This document shows, piece by piece, positions 53,719 through 61,803 of a stretch of DNA of 64,000 nt. Source of the stretch: Paracoccus yeei ATCC BAA-599. GTDB lineage: Bacteria; Pseudomonadota; Alphaproteobacteria; Rhodobacterales; Rhodobacteraceae. Position 1 is the stretch's first letter. Each line of letters opens with the position of its first letter. Under the pieces are notes generated by a model. That model made no database searches. It had not been told where the DNA came from and saw only the letters and a list, made by a program, of their open reading frames with translations. The stretch lies in the NCBI RefSeq assembly GCF_000622145.1, contig NZ_JHWH01000014.1:62001-126000 (forward strand), given 5' to 3'. Both the position numbers and the translations under genes were made by a program.

Positions 53719-53743
53719 AACCCGGCGGCGGGGCAGATGTTCC
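53719..53743 (-). promoter_or_regulatory. Candidate EcfG-type promoter of the catalase/YdeP operon (GGAAC-N16-GGTT)
   Basis: On the minus strand, GGAAC at 53743-53739, 16 nt, GGTT at 53722-53719. It sits in the 144-bp spacer upstream of the catalase-family gene (ATG at 53629) and downstream of the ornithine-cyclodeaminase-family gene, so it can serve only the former. Expected start near 53711, leader about 80 nt. Catalases are frequent general-stress targets. Confidence 0.55.
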
Positions 53744-53773
53744 GGCAGGCGGCAAAAACCGCCCGCGCGGCCG

Positions 53774-54727
53774 TCAGGCAGAGGCCATGATCCGCGCGAT
53801 ATGGGCCGCGATCATCAGGTCCAGATGGGCGCCGCCGCCGTTCTTGTAGATCGTGATCTCGTCAGGGCTTGCGCGGCGCCGCGCGTCAGGCCTCACCAGG
53901 TCGTAAAGATCGCCCAGGACATGGTCTGGCGCGATCACACCCGCCGCCATGGGGATGGCGAGTTCGCCGATATGGCCGATAGTGGTGGCCCGGCTGTCCA
54001 CGAAGAGCGCGCCCCTGCGGATCAGGTCGTCGTCGGCCTCGCGCATGTCGGCCTTGTAGGCGCCGATCAGGTCCACATGCGTCCCCGGCCGGACATGCCG
54101 GCCCAGGATGACCGGCTGTCGCGCCATGGTGGCCGAACTGACGATATCGGCCCGGGCCAGCGCACCGGGCAGGTCCTGGGCCACGGCCAGCCGCGCCGGG
54201 ACATCCGCCAGCCGGGCGACCAGCGCCTGGGCCTGTTCCGGGCGGCGCGCCCACAGGGTCACCTCGTCGATCCCCGGCAGGGCGGCGGTATAGGCGCGCA
54301 CCAGGCTTTCGGCCACGGTCCCCGCCCCCACCACCAGCAGGCGGCGACTGTCGGGGCGGGCCAGCAGGCTGGCGCCCAGAACCGAATCTGCCGCCGTCTT
54401 GAATTCGGTCACCAGGCGGCTGTCGATGATGGCCTGAAGGCTGCCGGTGTCGGGCGCAAAGACCAGCATCGCGCCCTGCACGGTGGGCAGGCCGCGCGCG
54501 GCATTGGCGTCCAGCACGGTAAAGCACTTCGCCCCGTATCCCAGCCCCGGGATATAGGCCGAGCGGCTCATCATCGTGCCTTCGGGTGGGCCAAGGAAAC
54601 TGTCGCGGATCTCGGCCGGGGCCATGGCATGGCCCTGTCGGATCGCCTGGACGGCATCGGGCCAGGTCAGGCGCGGCGCCGCCTCCTCATAGAACACCAG
54701 CTGCGGCCTGGATGTTGCGTCCGTCAT
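53774..54727 (-). CDS. Ornithine cyclodeaminase / mu-crystallin family protein
   Basis: 317 residues. NAD(P)-binding motif VVGAGTVAESLVRAY at about 131-145; the family lysine is in LVTEFKTAADS (Lys110); VLGDLYDLVRPDARRRASPD and EITIYKNGGGAHLDLM match the OCD/alanine-dehydrogenase/Pyr2C-reductase family. Members include ornithine cyclodeaminase, alanine dehydrogenase and delta-1-pyrroline-2-carboxylate reductases. It is the last gene of the TetR-ABC-transporter operon, 50 bp after the broken P5C-reductase-like gene, so a role in breaking down an imported amine or imino acid is likely but unproven. Confidence 0.86.
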   Translation of the reverse strand: MTDATSRPQLVFYEEAAPRLTWPDAVQAIRQGHAMAPAEIRDSFLGPPEGTMMSRSAYIPGLGYGAKCFTVLDANAARGLPTVQGAMLVFAPDTGSLQAIIDSRLVTEFKTAADSVLGASLLARPDSRRLLVVGAGTVAESLVRAYTAALPGIDEVTLWARRPEQAQALVARLADVPARLAVAQDLPGALARADIVSSATMARQPVILGRHVRPGTHVDLIGAYKADMREADDDLIRRGALFVDSRATTIGHIGELAIPMAAGVIAPDHVLGDLYDLVRPDARRRASPDEITIYKNGGGAHLDLMIAAHIARIMASA

Positions 54728-54777
54728 CGAATGATCCCCTTGCCTGATAGTCCTGCCGCCTTCCGCCGGGCGCGGCC

Positions 54778-55560
54778 CTAGTCCTGGCCCAGCCGGCGCG
54801 ACGCCTCGGTCGCGGCGGCCAGTGCCCGGCGCAGGGCGTCGTCGAAGCCCGCGGCCTCGGCGGCGTCCAGCCCGGCGGCGGTGGTGCCGCGGTAATCGCG
54901 ATAGGCGGCCAGGAACTGCGGCGCCTCGGCGATGCGGCCGGCCAGCATCTGCGCGCCGCCGACCACGGCCGCCTAGGCCGCGCGCCAGGCGACGGCGTCC
55001 TCGACCCCCTGGTCGCGCATGAAGCCGGCCATCGCCACCGCCATCAGCGCCGGATAGGCCGCGCCCGAGCCGGGCAGGGCGGTCATCAGGTCGATCTGGG
55101 CTTCCTCGGCCAGTTCGTCCGTGGTGCCGATGGCGGAGAGAAGCCGCCGGACGGTGTCGCGATCCTCGGCGGTGACGTCCGGCGCGGCCCAGAACGGCGA
55201 ATAGGACGCCCCCAGTTCCGCCGCCGCGTTCGGCATGGCGCGGACGATGCGCCCGCCGCAGGCGGCCAGCCGTTCCCCCCGCACCCCGGCCATGAAGGAC
55301 ACGACCAGCCGTCCCTGCGCCTGCAGGCCCAGGCCCGCCCAGTCGCCCGGCCGCACCGAGACGACGATCACGTCGCTTTGCCCCGCCAGATCGGCCACGT
55401 CGCGCGCCCAGACCACACCGCGATGGCCCTGGTAATCGGGCCGGGGCCCGGTGCGGTTCAGCGCGATCAGGTTTTCCGGCGCCACGATCCCCTGCGCCAG
55501 AAGCCGCCCGCCCAGGGCCGAGCCCAGCCAGCCGGTCGCCCCGATGATTCCGATGCGCAT
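54778..55560 (-). pseudogene. Pyrroline-5-carboxylate reductase-like gene with in-frame amber codon
   Basis: From ATG 55560 (MRIGIIGATGWLGSALGGRL) the frame encodes the N-terminal NAD(P)-binding part and PGSGAAYPALMAVAMAGFM. It then meets a single TAG at 54975-54973 (after EDAVAWRAA). The same frame resumes at once as AAVVGGAQMLAGRIAEAPQF and continues through DYRGTTAAGLDAAEAAGF to a TAA/TAG end at 54778. Both halves match P5CR domains in order, so one nonsense change (e.g. from GAG or CAG) is enough. Pseudogene, suppression or base-call error are all possible. Confidence 0.85.
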
Positions 55561-55575
55561 CACGTCTCCCTGTGC

Positions 55576-56601
55576 CTAGCGCCCAGCCTGGGCCTCGATC
55601 GCGGCGCGGAAGGGCAGCCAGCCCACCACCTGCCCCGCGCCGCCCTGGACCAGCAGGCCCTGGGTCTGGTTCGCGGCCATCAGCTTCAGCGCCTCGGCCA
55701 GCGAGGCGTCGGCGCGGATCGTGATCCCGGCCATCGGACTGCCGGCGGGGGCGTCCATCACCGCCTCGACCCTAAGCACCTTGCCGCGGTCGACATGCTG
55801 GACGAAGTTCGCCACATAGTCGTCGGCGGGGTTCAGAACGATATCCTGACCTGTGCCCTGCTGGATCACGTTCCCGTCGCGCAAAAGCGCGATGCGGTCG
55901 CCGATGCGCAGCGCCTCGTCAAGGTCGTGGGTGATGAAGACGATGGTCTTGCGCACTTCTTTTTGCAGGTCCAGCAGGACCGTCTGCATGTCGTAGCGGA
56001 TCAAGGGGTCCAGCGCCGAATAGGCCTCGTCCATCAGCAGGATCGGGGCGTCGTTGGCCAGCGCGCGGGCCAGGCCCACCCGCTGCTGCATGCCGCCGGA
56101 CAGCTGGCTGGGATAGCTTTTCTCGAACCCCTTCAGGCCGACCCGCTCGATCCAGCGCATCGCGGTGCGGTAACGCTCGGCCTCGGAAATGCCCTGGACC
56201 TCAAGCCCATAGGCGGCATTGTCCAGGACCGTGCGATGCGGCAGCAGGGCGAATTTCTGGAACACCATCGCGGTCTTGTGCCGGCGGAAGGCGCGCAGCG
56301 CCTCGGGCGCCATGGTCACGACATCCTGGCCCTCGATGACGATCTGGCCGGCGGTGGGCTCGATCAGCCGGTTGATGTGGCGGATCAGCGTCGACTTGCC
56401 CGAACCCGACAGGCCCATGATGACCTGGATGCTTCCTGCAGGGATCGAGATGTTGATGTCGCGCAGGCCCAGGACGTGGTGATGGCGGGCCTGCAATTCG
56501 GCCTTGGTCATGCCGCGGCGGACGGCATCGACATGGGCCGCGGCATGGGGGCCGAAGATCTTGTAAAGGTTGCGGATCTCGATCCCGATGGGTTCAGACA
56601 T
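55576..56601 (-). CDS. proV: Glycine betaine/proline-type ABC transporter ATPase (ProV/OpuAA family)
   Basis: 341 residues. Walker A GLSGSGKSTLIRHINRL, signature LSGGMQQRVGLARALA and Walker B ILLMDEAYSALDPL define the ABC domain. A family-specific 40-residue N-terminal lead and a C-terminal tail with a partial CBS-like region (VDRGKVLRVEAVMD, GWLPFRAAIEAQAG) match ProV/OpuA ATPases that sense ionic strength, though the CBS pair is incomplete. It overlaps proW by 8 bp, and the broken P5CR-like gene starts 15 bp downstream. Confidence 0.92.
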   Translation of the reverse strand: MSEPIGIEIRNLYKIFGPHAAAHVDAVRRGMTKAELQARHHHVLGLRDINISIPAGSIQVIMGLSGSGKSTLIRHINRLIEPTAGQIVIEGQDVVTMAPEALRAFRRHKTAMVFQKFALLPHRTVLDNAAYGLEVQGISEAERYRTAMRWIERVGLKGFEKSYPSQLSGGMQQRVGLARALANDAPILLMDEAYSALDPLIRYDMQTVLLDLQKEVRKTIVFITHDLDEALRIGDRIALLRDGNVIQQGTGQDIVLNPADDYVANFVQHVDRGKVLRVEAVMDAPAGSPMAGITIRADASLAEALKLMAANQTQGLLVQGGAGQVVGWLPFRAAIEAQAGR

Positions 56602-57481
56602 GGCTGGCCTCGCGGTGTTTCTGCAGGCGCTGGCCCCAGGCCTGGCTGATGCGGTCGAACAGGATGGCGATGCCGACGATGGCGAAGCCGTTGAAAAGCC
56701 CCAGCGTGAAATACTGGTTCGAGATCGCCTTCAGCACCGGCTGGCCCAGGCCCTGGACGCCGATCATGGATGCGATGACGACCATCGCCAGCGCCATCAT
56801 GATGGTCTGGTTGATGCCGGCCATGATGGTGGGCAGGGCCAGCGGCAGCTCCGCCTTGATGAGCTTTTGCCAGCGGGACGAGCCGAAGGCGTCGGCGGCC
56901 TCGAGCACCTCGCGGTCCACCTGGCGGATGCCCAGGTTCGTCAGCCGGATCATCGGCGGCAGCGCATAGATCACCACGGCGATCAGCCCCGGCACCCGGC
57001 CGATGCCCAGCAGCATGACCACCGGGATCAGATAGACGAAGCTCGGCATGGTCTGCATCACGTCCAGCACCGGGTTCAGCACCGATTGCACCCGGGCCGA
57101 ACGCGACATCAGGATGCCCAGCGGCAGACCGATCAGGATCGACAGCAGGGTCGAGGCAAAGATCATGGACACGGTCTTCATCGTGTCCTCCCACATGCCG
57201 AACATGCCGATCAGCACCAGCGTCACGACGCTGCCGATCACCACGCGAATGCTGCGGCTGGCGCCCCAGGCCAGGGCGGCGACGACCGCCAGGATGATCG
57301 GCCAGGGCGTGTGTGTCAGAAGCCGTTCGGACCAGCTGAGCAGCGTCTGGAGCGGGCTGAACAGCCCCTCGATCACATCGCCGTAACTGCGGGTAAAGCT
57401 GCGGAAGCCGTCGTCGATGACCTTCTTGAGGTCGCGCAGGAATCCGTCGTCAAGCTGTGGAAATGAGGTCAACCAGGACAT
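56594..57481 (-). CDS. proW: Glycine betaine-type ABC transporter permease (ProW/OpuAB family)
   Basis: 295 residues from ATG 57481 (MSWLTSFPQLDDGFL). About six membrane helices follow a ~60-residue N-terminal part with YGDVIEGLFSPLQTLLSWSE. The permease EAA loop VLEAADAFGSSRWQKLIKAE contacts the ATPase. The family imports compatible solutes such as glycine betaine, proline betaine or choline. It overlaps proV by 8 bp. A 20-bp perfect palindrome lies in the 68-bp spacer before it. Confidence 0.92.
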   Translation of the reverse strand: MSWLTSFPQLDDGFLRDLKKVIDDGFRSFTRSYGDVIEGLFSPLQTLLSWSERLLTHTPWPIILAVVAALAWGASRSIRVVIGSVVTLVLIGMFGMWEDTMKTVSMIFASTLLSILIGLPLGILMSRSARVQSVLNPVLDVMQTMPSFVYLIPVVMLLGIGRVPGLIAVVIYALPPMIRLTNLGIRQVDREVLEAADAFGSSRWQKLIKAELPLALPTIMAGINQTIMMALAMVVIASMIGVQGLGQPVLKAISNQYFTLGLFNGFAIVGIAILFDRISQAWGQRLQKHREASHV

Positions 57482-57521
57482 GGTTTGCCGTCCGCCTGTG
57501 GGCTGAGTGGGGAAGGGGGTC

Positions 57522-57541
57522 GGGCGGCCGCGCGGCCGCCC
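57522..57541. other. Perfect 20-bp intercistronic palindrome between binding-protein gene and proW
   Basis: GGGCGGCCGC followed by its reverse complement GCGGCCGCCC, 8 bp downstream of the binding-protein stop. No U-tract follows. As in other ABC operons, it could stabilise the upstream 3' end or weaken read-through, so that more binding protein than permease is made. Confidence 0.65.
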
Positions 57542-57549
57542 GGGCGCGA

Positions 57550-58548
57550 TCAAAGCGCGGACTTGATCTTTTCCGCCGCCTCGGGGCTGACCCACTGGGT
57601 CCACATTTCTTCATGCGTGCGCAGGAACTCGCGCGCGCCTTCCTCGCCCGTGGCCTGGTTGTCGGTCATCCAGGCCATCATCTTGTTGACGGTGTCGTTG
57701 CCCCAGCTGCGTTTCTTCAGATAGTCCAGAACGCCCTGATCGGCGTCCTTGGCGAAGTCGCTGGCGATCAGCGTGAACACGTTGTCGACCGGGAAGGCGT
57801 TCGGCTTGGGGTCGGGGCAGTCCGCGACCGAGGTGCAGCGCTTCCATTCGGCCATGTCGTTGGCCATGCCGAAGTCGACCGGCACCATGTCGTACTTGCC
57901 CAGCATCGAGGTCGGCGCCCAGTAGAAGCCCAGCCACGGCGCCTTTTGTTCATAGGCCTTGGCCATGGACCCGTCGAGCCCGGCCGCCGACCCGGTATCG
58001 ACCAGGGTAAAGCCGTGCCCCTCGATGTCGAAGGCCTTGGCCAGCTGGGTGGTGACGATGGTGCCGCCCCAGCCCGCGGGGCCGTTGAAGACCGCGCCCT
58101 TGCTGGCGTCCTCGGGGGCGGGGAACAGTTCGGGATGGGCCAGGATCTCGCTGATCTTGTTCAGGTTCGGATGTTCGTCCAGCATGTAGCGGGGGATGAA
58201 CCAGCCCTGCTGGCCGCCGTCCGACAGAGAGCGCGCCATTTCGACGATCTTGCCGTCCTTGATGCCCGCCGCGACGATCTCGGGCATCAGGTCCACCCAG
58301 GCCTCGGGCACGATCTCGGGTTTGCCCTTTTCCACCAGCGAGGTGATGCTGGGCACGGTGTCGCCCACGACGATCTCGGCGTCGCAGCCATAACCCTCGT
58401 TCAGGATGAACTGGTCGAGGTTCGCCATCAGCTCGGCGCTTTGCCAGTTCATGCTGGCGATGGTCAGGTCGCTGCAATCGGCCAGCGCCGGCCCGGCCAG
58501 GACGGCAAGCGGCATGACGACTGCGGCGGAAAGGGCTAGGCGTTTCAT
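57550..58548 (-). CDS. Quaternary-amine ABC transporter substrate-binding protein (OpuAC/ProX family)
   Basis: 332 residues from ATG 58548 with signal peptide (MKRLALSAAVVMPLAVLAGP). The mature start DCSDLTIASMNWQSAELMAN and the aromatic residues in PEAWVDLMPE and GFYWAPTSMLGKYDMVPVDF fit the cation-pi cage of betaine-binding proteins. It resembles the C-terminal OpuAC fold of glycine betaine/choline/proline-betaine transporters. Which solute binds is not settled. A TetR gene lies 103 bp upstream on the same strand. Confidence 0.9.
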   Translation of the reverse strand: MKRLALSAAVVMPLAVLAGPALADCSDLTIASMNWQSAELMANLDQFILNEGYGCDAEIVVGDTVPSITSLVEKGKPEIVPEAWVDLMPEIVAAGIKDGKIVEMARSLSDGGQQGWFIPRYMLDEHPNLNKISEILAHPELFPAPEDASKGAVFNGPAGWGGTIVTTQLAKAFDIEGHGFTLVDTGSAAGLDGSMAKAYEQKAPWLGFYWAPTSMLGKYDMVPVDFGMANDMAEWKRCTSVADCPDPKPNAFPVDNVFTLIASDFAKDADQGVLDYLKKRSWGNDTVNKMMAWMTDNQATGEEGAREFLRTHEEMWTQWVSPEAAEKIKSAL

Positions 58549-58651
58549 GGTTTCGTTCTCCCTGACGCGACATATGTTCTTGCTGCCCGGTCGTCGCGGG
58601 ACCCGGGTGGCTGGCCGGGGCGCGTGCCCCTGCATCGGTAACGATCCGCTC

Positions 58652-59284
58652 TTAGGTCGGCGGGTTGGCCCGCAGCCGGGCAGCGAACCGCGCCATTTCG
58701 CGCGGCTCGGGGTCTTCTCCGGTATAGATCCCGACATAGGTGGGAATCCGTGCGATCCGGGTTTCCATGTTCTCTTGTGCGCGCATCGAGATATAGCCGA
58801 TTTGCGTCAAGTAGATGGTACGGGCGCGCACATCCGCATCAACGGCGGCATGGCCCCAGCGCGCCAGCATCCGGCGCAGCGCCTCGAGCCGGGTTTCGTC
58901 GGCGGCGGCGACCCGGCTAGCCACCTCCTGATCCTGCAGGGCCCAGCTGCGCACCGCGAATTCCAGGCGCGAATCGAAGGCGTCGCCCAGAAAGCAGGCC
59001 AGCACGTTCAACATCGATTCGGCCTGGGAATCGGCGTATTCCTGCGTCGCGGCGACCAGGGGGCCGGTGGTCCGCTCCTCCCAGCCGTCGATCAGGGCCT
59101 GCAAAAGCGCCTCGCGGTCCTCGAAGAACCAGTAGAAGCTGGTGCGCGACAGCGCGAGCTGCTTGGCCAGCGGCTGGATCCGGACCGCGTCGATGCCGCT
59201 GTCGATCAGCGCCTGATAGCCGGCCTGAAGCCAGCCTTCGCGCGATCCGCGCCACCCGGTTTCGACTGATGCACCCTTGACCAT
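58652..59284 (-). CDS. TetR/AcrR family regulator (BetI-like position)
   Basis: 210 residues. N-terminal helix-turn-helix: GWLQAGYQALIDSGIDAVRI, QPLAKQLALSRTSFYWFFED; the C-terminal part (DSRLEFAVRSWALQDQEVAS) is a TetR ligand/dimer domain. It is the first gene of the transporter operon and faces the spacer carrying a 12-bp perfect inverted repeat. Function as a local repressor responding to an imported amine is likely by position. BetI of choline operons is one relative, but betA/betB are absent here. Confidence 0.88.
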   Translation of the reverse strand: MVKGASVETGWRGSREGWLQAGYQALIDSGIDAVRIQPLAKQLALSRTSFYWFFEDREALLQALIDGWEERTTGPLVAATQEYADSQAESMLNVLACFLGDAFDSRLEFAVRSWALQDQEVASRVAAADETRLEALRRMLARWGHAAVDADVRARTIYLTQIGYISMRAQENMETRIARIPTYVGIYTGEDPEPREMARFAARLRANPPT

Positions 59285-59344
59285 GCGCCAAGGTTAACCC
59301 GGGTGGCAGGGCAGGCCAAGAAAAATGTGCGTCTCTGACCGAGG

Positions 59345-59386
59345 AATGTTCATCGGCATGTTTTCTGATCGACACCGATGAACATT
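59345..59386. promoter_or_regulatory. 12-bp perfect inverted repeat upstream of tetR
   Basis: AATGTTCATCGG (59345-59356), 18 nt, CCGATGAACATT (59375-59386). It lies in the 121-bp spacer between the end of the HWE kinase gene and the TetR start, about 60-100 bp before the tetR ATG. The dyad is too widely spaced for an intrinsic terminator and lacks a T run, so a dimer-of-dimers operator, most simply for the adjacent TetR protein, is likely. Confidence 0.65.
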
Positions 59387-59405
59387 GGATCGACCAGCCC
59401 GCCGG

Positions 59406-60887
59406 TCAGTGCCCGCCGCCGCCTGCCGCCCGCCGCACCGGGGGCGTGGTCGCCGGTTCCCCGCCGGGCATGACGACGCCGACCAGTTCGGCGCGGATGT
59501 CGCAGCACAGTCCTTCGGGCGCATAGGTCAGGGTGACGGCGCAGTTCCGCGTTCCGTTCAGCCCGGCCTCGATCAGCGCGGTGCCCGAGCCGGTGCGTTC
59601 GGGTTGAGAGACGGGCGGGCCGCCCGATTCCTGCCAGACCAGCCGAAAGCGGTTCCCCTCGACCTGCCATTGGACCAGCACCCGCCCTTCGGGGACCGAA
59701 AGCGCGCCGTATTTCACGGCATTGGTCATCAGTTCGTGCAGGATCAGCGACAGCGACAGCGAGGGCTTGGGCGCGATATGCACCGACGGGCCGTCGCAGG
59801 TCAGCCGCTTGTCCGACTGCCCGGCCTGCAAGGCCGTCACGCTGCGCATCAGCTCGTCCACCGTGGTGCCCTGCACCTCGCCCGAGATGATGGCGTCATG
59901 CGCGCGGCTGAGGACGGCAATGCGGTTCATCACCGCCTCGCGCGCATCGTCCAGGTCCTCGGCGGCGCGGAAGGTCATGTTCACGATGGCCATGACCAGG
60001 GTCAGCTGGTTCTTCAGCCGGTGGGCCAGTTCGTGGTGCAGCCGGTGGTGTTCGGTCACGTCCAGCGCCTGGACAAAGATGCCGCTGACCTCATCCTCGG
60101 CCCCCGGGATCGGGTAATAGACGAAATCCAGGATGCGGTGCTCCAGCGGCTGGTTCGGGCTGCGCTGCAGGTCGATCTGATGGGACCGGCCGTGATAGGG
60201 CCTGCCGCTGGCATAGACCTGGTCCAGAAGCTGGATGATGCCCTGGTCGACCACTTCGGGCAGGGCCTCGGCCACCGTCTTGCCGGTGACGCCGCGATTG
60301 CCGGTCAGAAGCTCGTATTCCGCATTGGCGAAGGTGAAGCGGTGGTCCGGCCCGCTGGTGACGGCGACCGCCCCGATGGCGTTTTCGAAGATGTGGCGCA
60401 GGCGGTCCTGTTCGCGCTGCAGGCGCCGGCGCTGCATGACCTCGGTCGTGGTCTCGTTGCAGGCGCAGAACATGCCCAGCACCTCGCCCGCCGCATTGCG
60501 GACCGGGGTATAGGAAAACGAGAAATGCGTCTCCTCGGGATAGCCGTTGCGGTGCATGATGAAGCCGATGTCGTCCATCGCGGTGCTGATGCCCGCATAG
60601 GCCGCGTCGATGATCGGCTCGACCTGGTCCCAGATGTCGAACCACAGGTCCCGGAACGATCCGCCCAGGGCCGCCGGATGGCGCAGCCCGCACATCTTGG
60701 CATAGCCGTCGTTGTACAGCACCGTCTGTTCGGGTCCCCAGACGATCAGCATGGGCTGGGTCGAGCCAAGCGCGATGCTGACCACGGTGCGCAATTCGGC
60801 GGGCCAGCGTTCGGGCAGGCCCAGCGGGTTGGCCGACCAATCCATCCCCCGCATCAATGTCCCACATTCGCTTTTGCTGTAAAGCAC
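59406..60887 (-). CDS. PAS-domain HWE-family sensor histidine kinase
   Basis: 493 residues with the start taken as GTG 60887, because CAGGAG lies 7 nt before it. Two PAS-like regions (about 40-150 and 165-275) precede the HWE core: H-box HHELAHRLKNQL with phosphoacceptor His289, N-box LILHELMTNAVKYGALS, and the WxE motif LVWQESGGPP that defines HWE kinases. No LOV cysteine motif and no membrane segment are seen, so it is a soluble sensor of unknown cue. No response regulator is adjacent. HWE/HisKA2 kinases often feed the PhyR-EcfG pathway. Confidence 0.9.
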   Translation of the reverse strand: MLYSKSECGTLMRGMDWSANPLGLPERWPAELRTVVSIALGSTQPMLIVWGPEQTVLYNDGYAKMCGLRHPAALGGSFRDLWFDIWDQVEPIIDAAYAGISTAMDDIGFIMHRNGYPEETHFSFSYTPVRNAAGEVLGMFCACNETTTEVMQRRRLQREQDRLRHIFENAIGAVAVTSGPDHRFTFANAEYELLTGNRGVTGKTVAEALPEVVDQGIIQLLDQVYASGRPYHGRSHQIDLQRSPNQPLEHRILDFVYYPIPGAEDEVSGIFVQALDVTEHHRLHHELAHRLKNQLTLVMAIVNMTFRAAEDLDDAREAVMNRIAVLSRAHDAIISGEVQGTTVDELMRSVTALQAGQSDKRLTCDGPSVHIAPKPSLSLSLILHELMTNAVKYGALSVPEGRVLVQWQVEGNRFRLVWQESGGPPVSQPERTGSGTALIEAGLNGTRNCAVTLTYAPEGLCCDIRAELVGVVMPGGEPATTPPVRRAAGGGGH

Positions 60888-61195
60888 GGGCGGACTCCTG
60901 AGGCTTGCAGAACAAGCACTTGCCGGTGTTGGCCATCGGTCCCTATGTTTCACAAGCCAAGGCGGCTGGCAACTGGCTGCGATCGGCGGAAACCGCGAAT
61001 ACCTTCGGAAAAGCGATGGCTTGCGGCGGATTGCGGTGCTTTTGCCCTGCGCCTGACGGACCGGGAGGAGCGGCCTAATTAATGTTTATTCCTTCTGGCG
61101 GGCGGGAACGTGGCTTCGGGACAGGCATTAGCTGAGGGATCGGCAGCGGCTGCCCGCCCAGCCCGCCGATCGCGAGGCAGAAATGGAGGACCATC
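60888..61195. other. Divergent spacer between HWE kinase and DUF892 gene, weak EcfG-like site
   Basis: 308 bp without a gene. On the minus side it holds the kinase SD and a GCTTG-CAGAA-CAAGC dyad near 60903-60917. On the plus side, GGAAC (61105-61109), 16 nt, CATT (61126-61129) lies 67 bp before the DUF892 ATG; its -10 half departs from the consensus. The stretch around 61068-61092 is notably AT-rich. Confidence 0.45.
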
Positions 61196-61708
61196 ATGGC
61201 CGACAAGACCCTTGACACCCTGTTCCACGAAACCCTGAAGGACATCTATTACGCCGAACGCAAGATCGTGCAGGCCCTGCGCAAGATGGCCCGGGCGGCG
61301 CAGAACCCCGACCTGAAGGCCGCCTTCGAGGCGCACGAAGAGGAATCCCAAGGCCATGTCGAACGCCTGACCCAGGTGTTCGAACTGATCGGCAAGCGTC
61401 CCCGCGGCAAGACCTGCGACGCGATCGAGGGCATCATCTCGGAAGGCCAGGAGGTCATGGAGGAATTCAAGGGCAGCCCGGCGCATGACGCGGGCCTGCT
61501 GGCCGCCGCGCAGGCCGTCGAACATTACGAGATCAGCCGCTATGGCACGCTGAAGAGCTGGGCCCAGCAGCTTGGCCTGGACGAGGCCGTGACGCTTCTG
61601 GACCAGACCCTGCAGGAAGAGAGCGCGACCGACGAAAAGCTGACCGCCCTGGCCGAGGCGGTGGTGAACGCCGCCGCGAACCAGGAAGGCGATCAGAAGG
61701 TGGCCTGA
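61196..61708 (+). CDS. DUF892 (YciE/YciF-type) ferritin-like protein
   Basis: 170 residues of an all-helical ferritin-like fold: TLFHETLKDIYYAERKIVQA, AAFEAHEEESQGHVERL and AVEHYEISRYGTLKSWA supply the Glu/His pattern of DUF892/YciE. These are stress-associated, probably di-metal proteins of unknown function. A GGAGG SD lies before the ATG. It is followed by two small genes on the same strand. Confidence 0.9.
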   Translation: MADKTLDTLFHETLKDIYYAERKIVQALRKMARAAQNPDLKAAFEAHEEESQGHVERLTQVFELIGKRPRGKTCDAIEGIISEGQEVMEEFKGSPAHDAGLLAAAQAVEHYEISRYGTLKSWAQQLGLDEAVTLLDQTLQEESATDEKLTALAEAVVNAAANQEGDQKVA

Positions 61709-61803
61709 AGCCGCCGGGAACCCCAACGGTCGAGGGCCTCGTTCCCAGGCGGAGCGGGGGCCTTTCCTTGTCCGTGACACCGTCTGCTGCGGGTCCCTTT
61801 CCC

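Noticed and set aside
54973-54975. TAG read as pyrrolysine
   Set aside because: The pyrrolysine system is not expected in Alphaproteobacteria, and the aligned position is not a known functional residue; a nonsense change is simpler.
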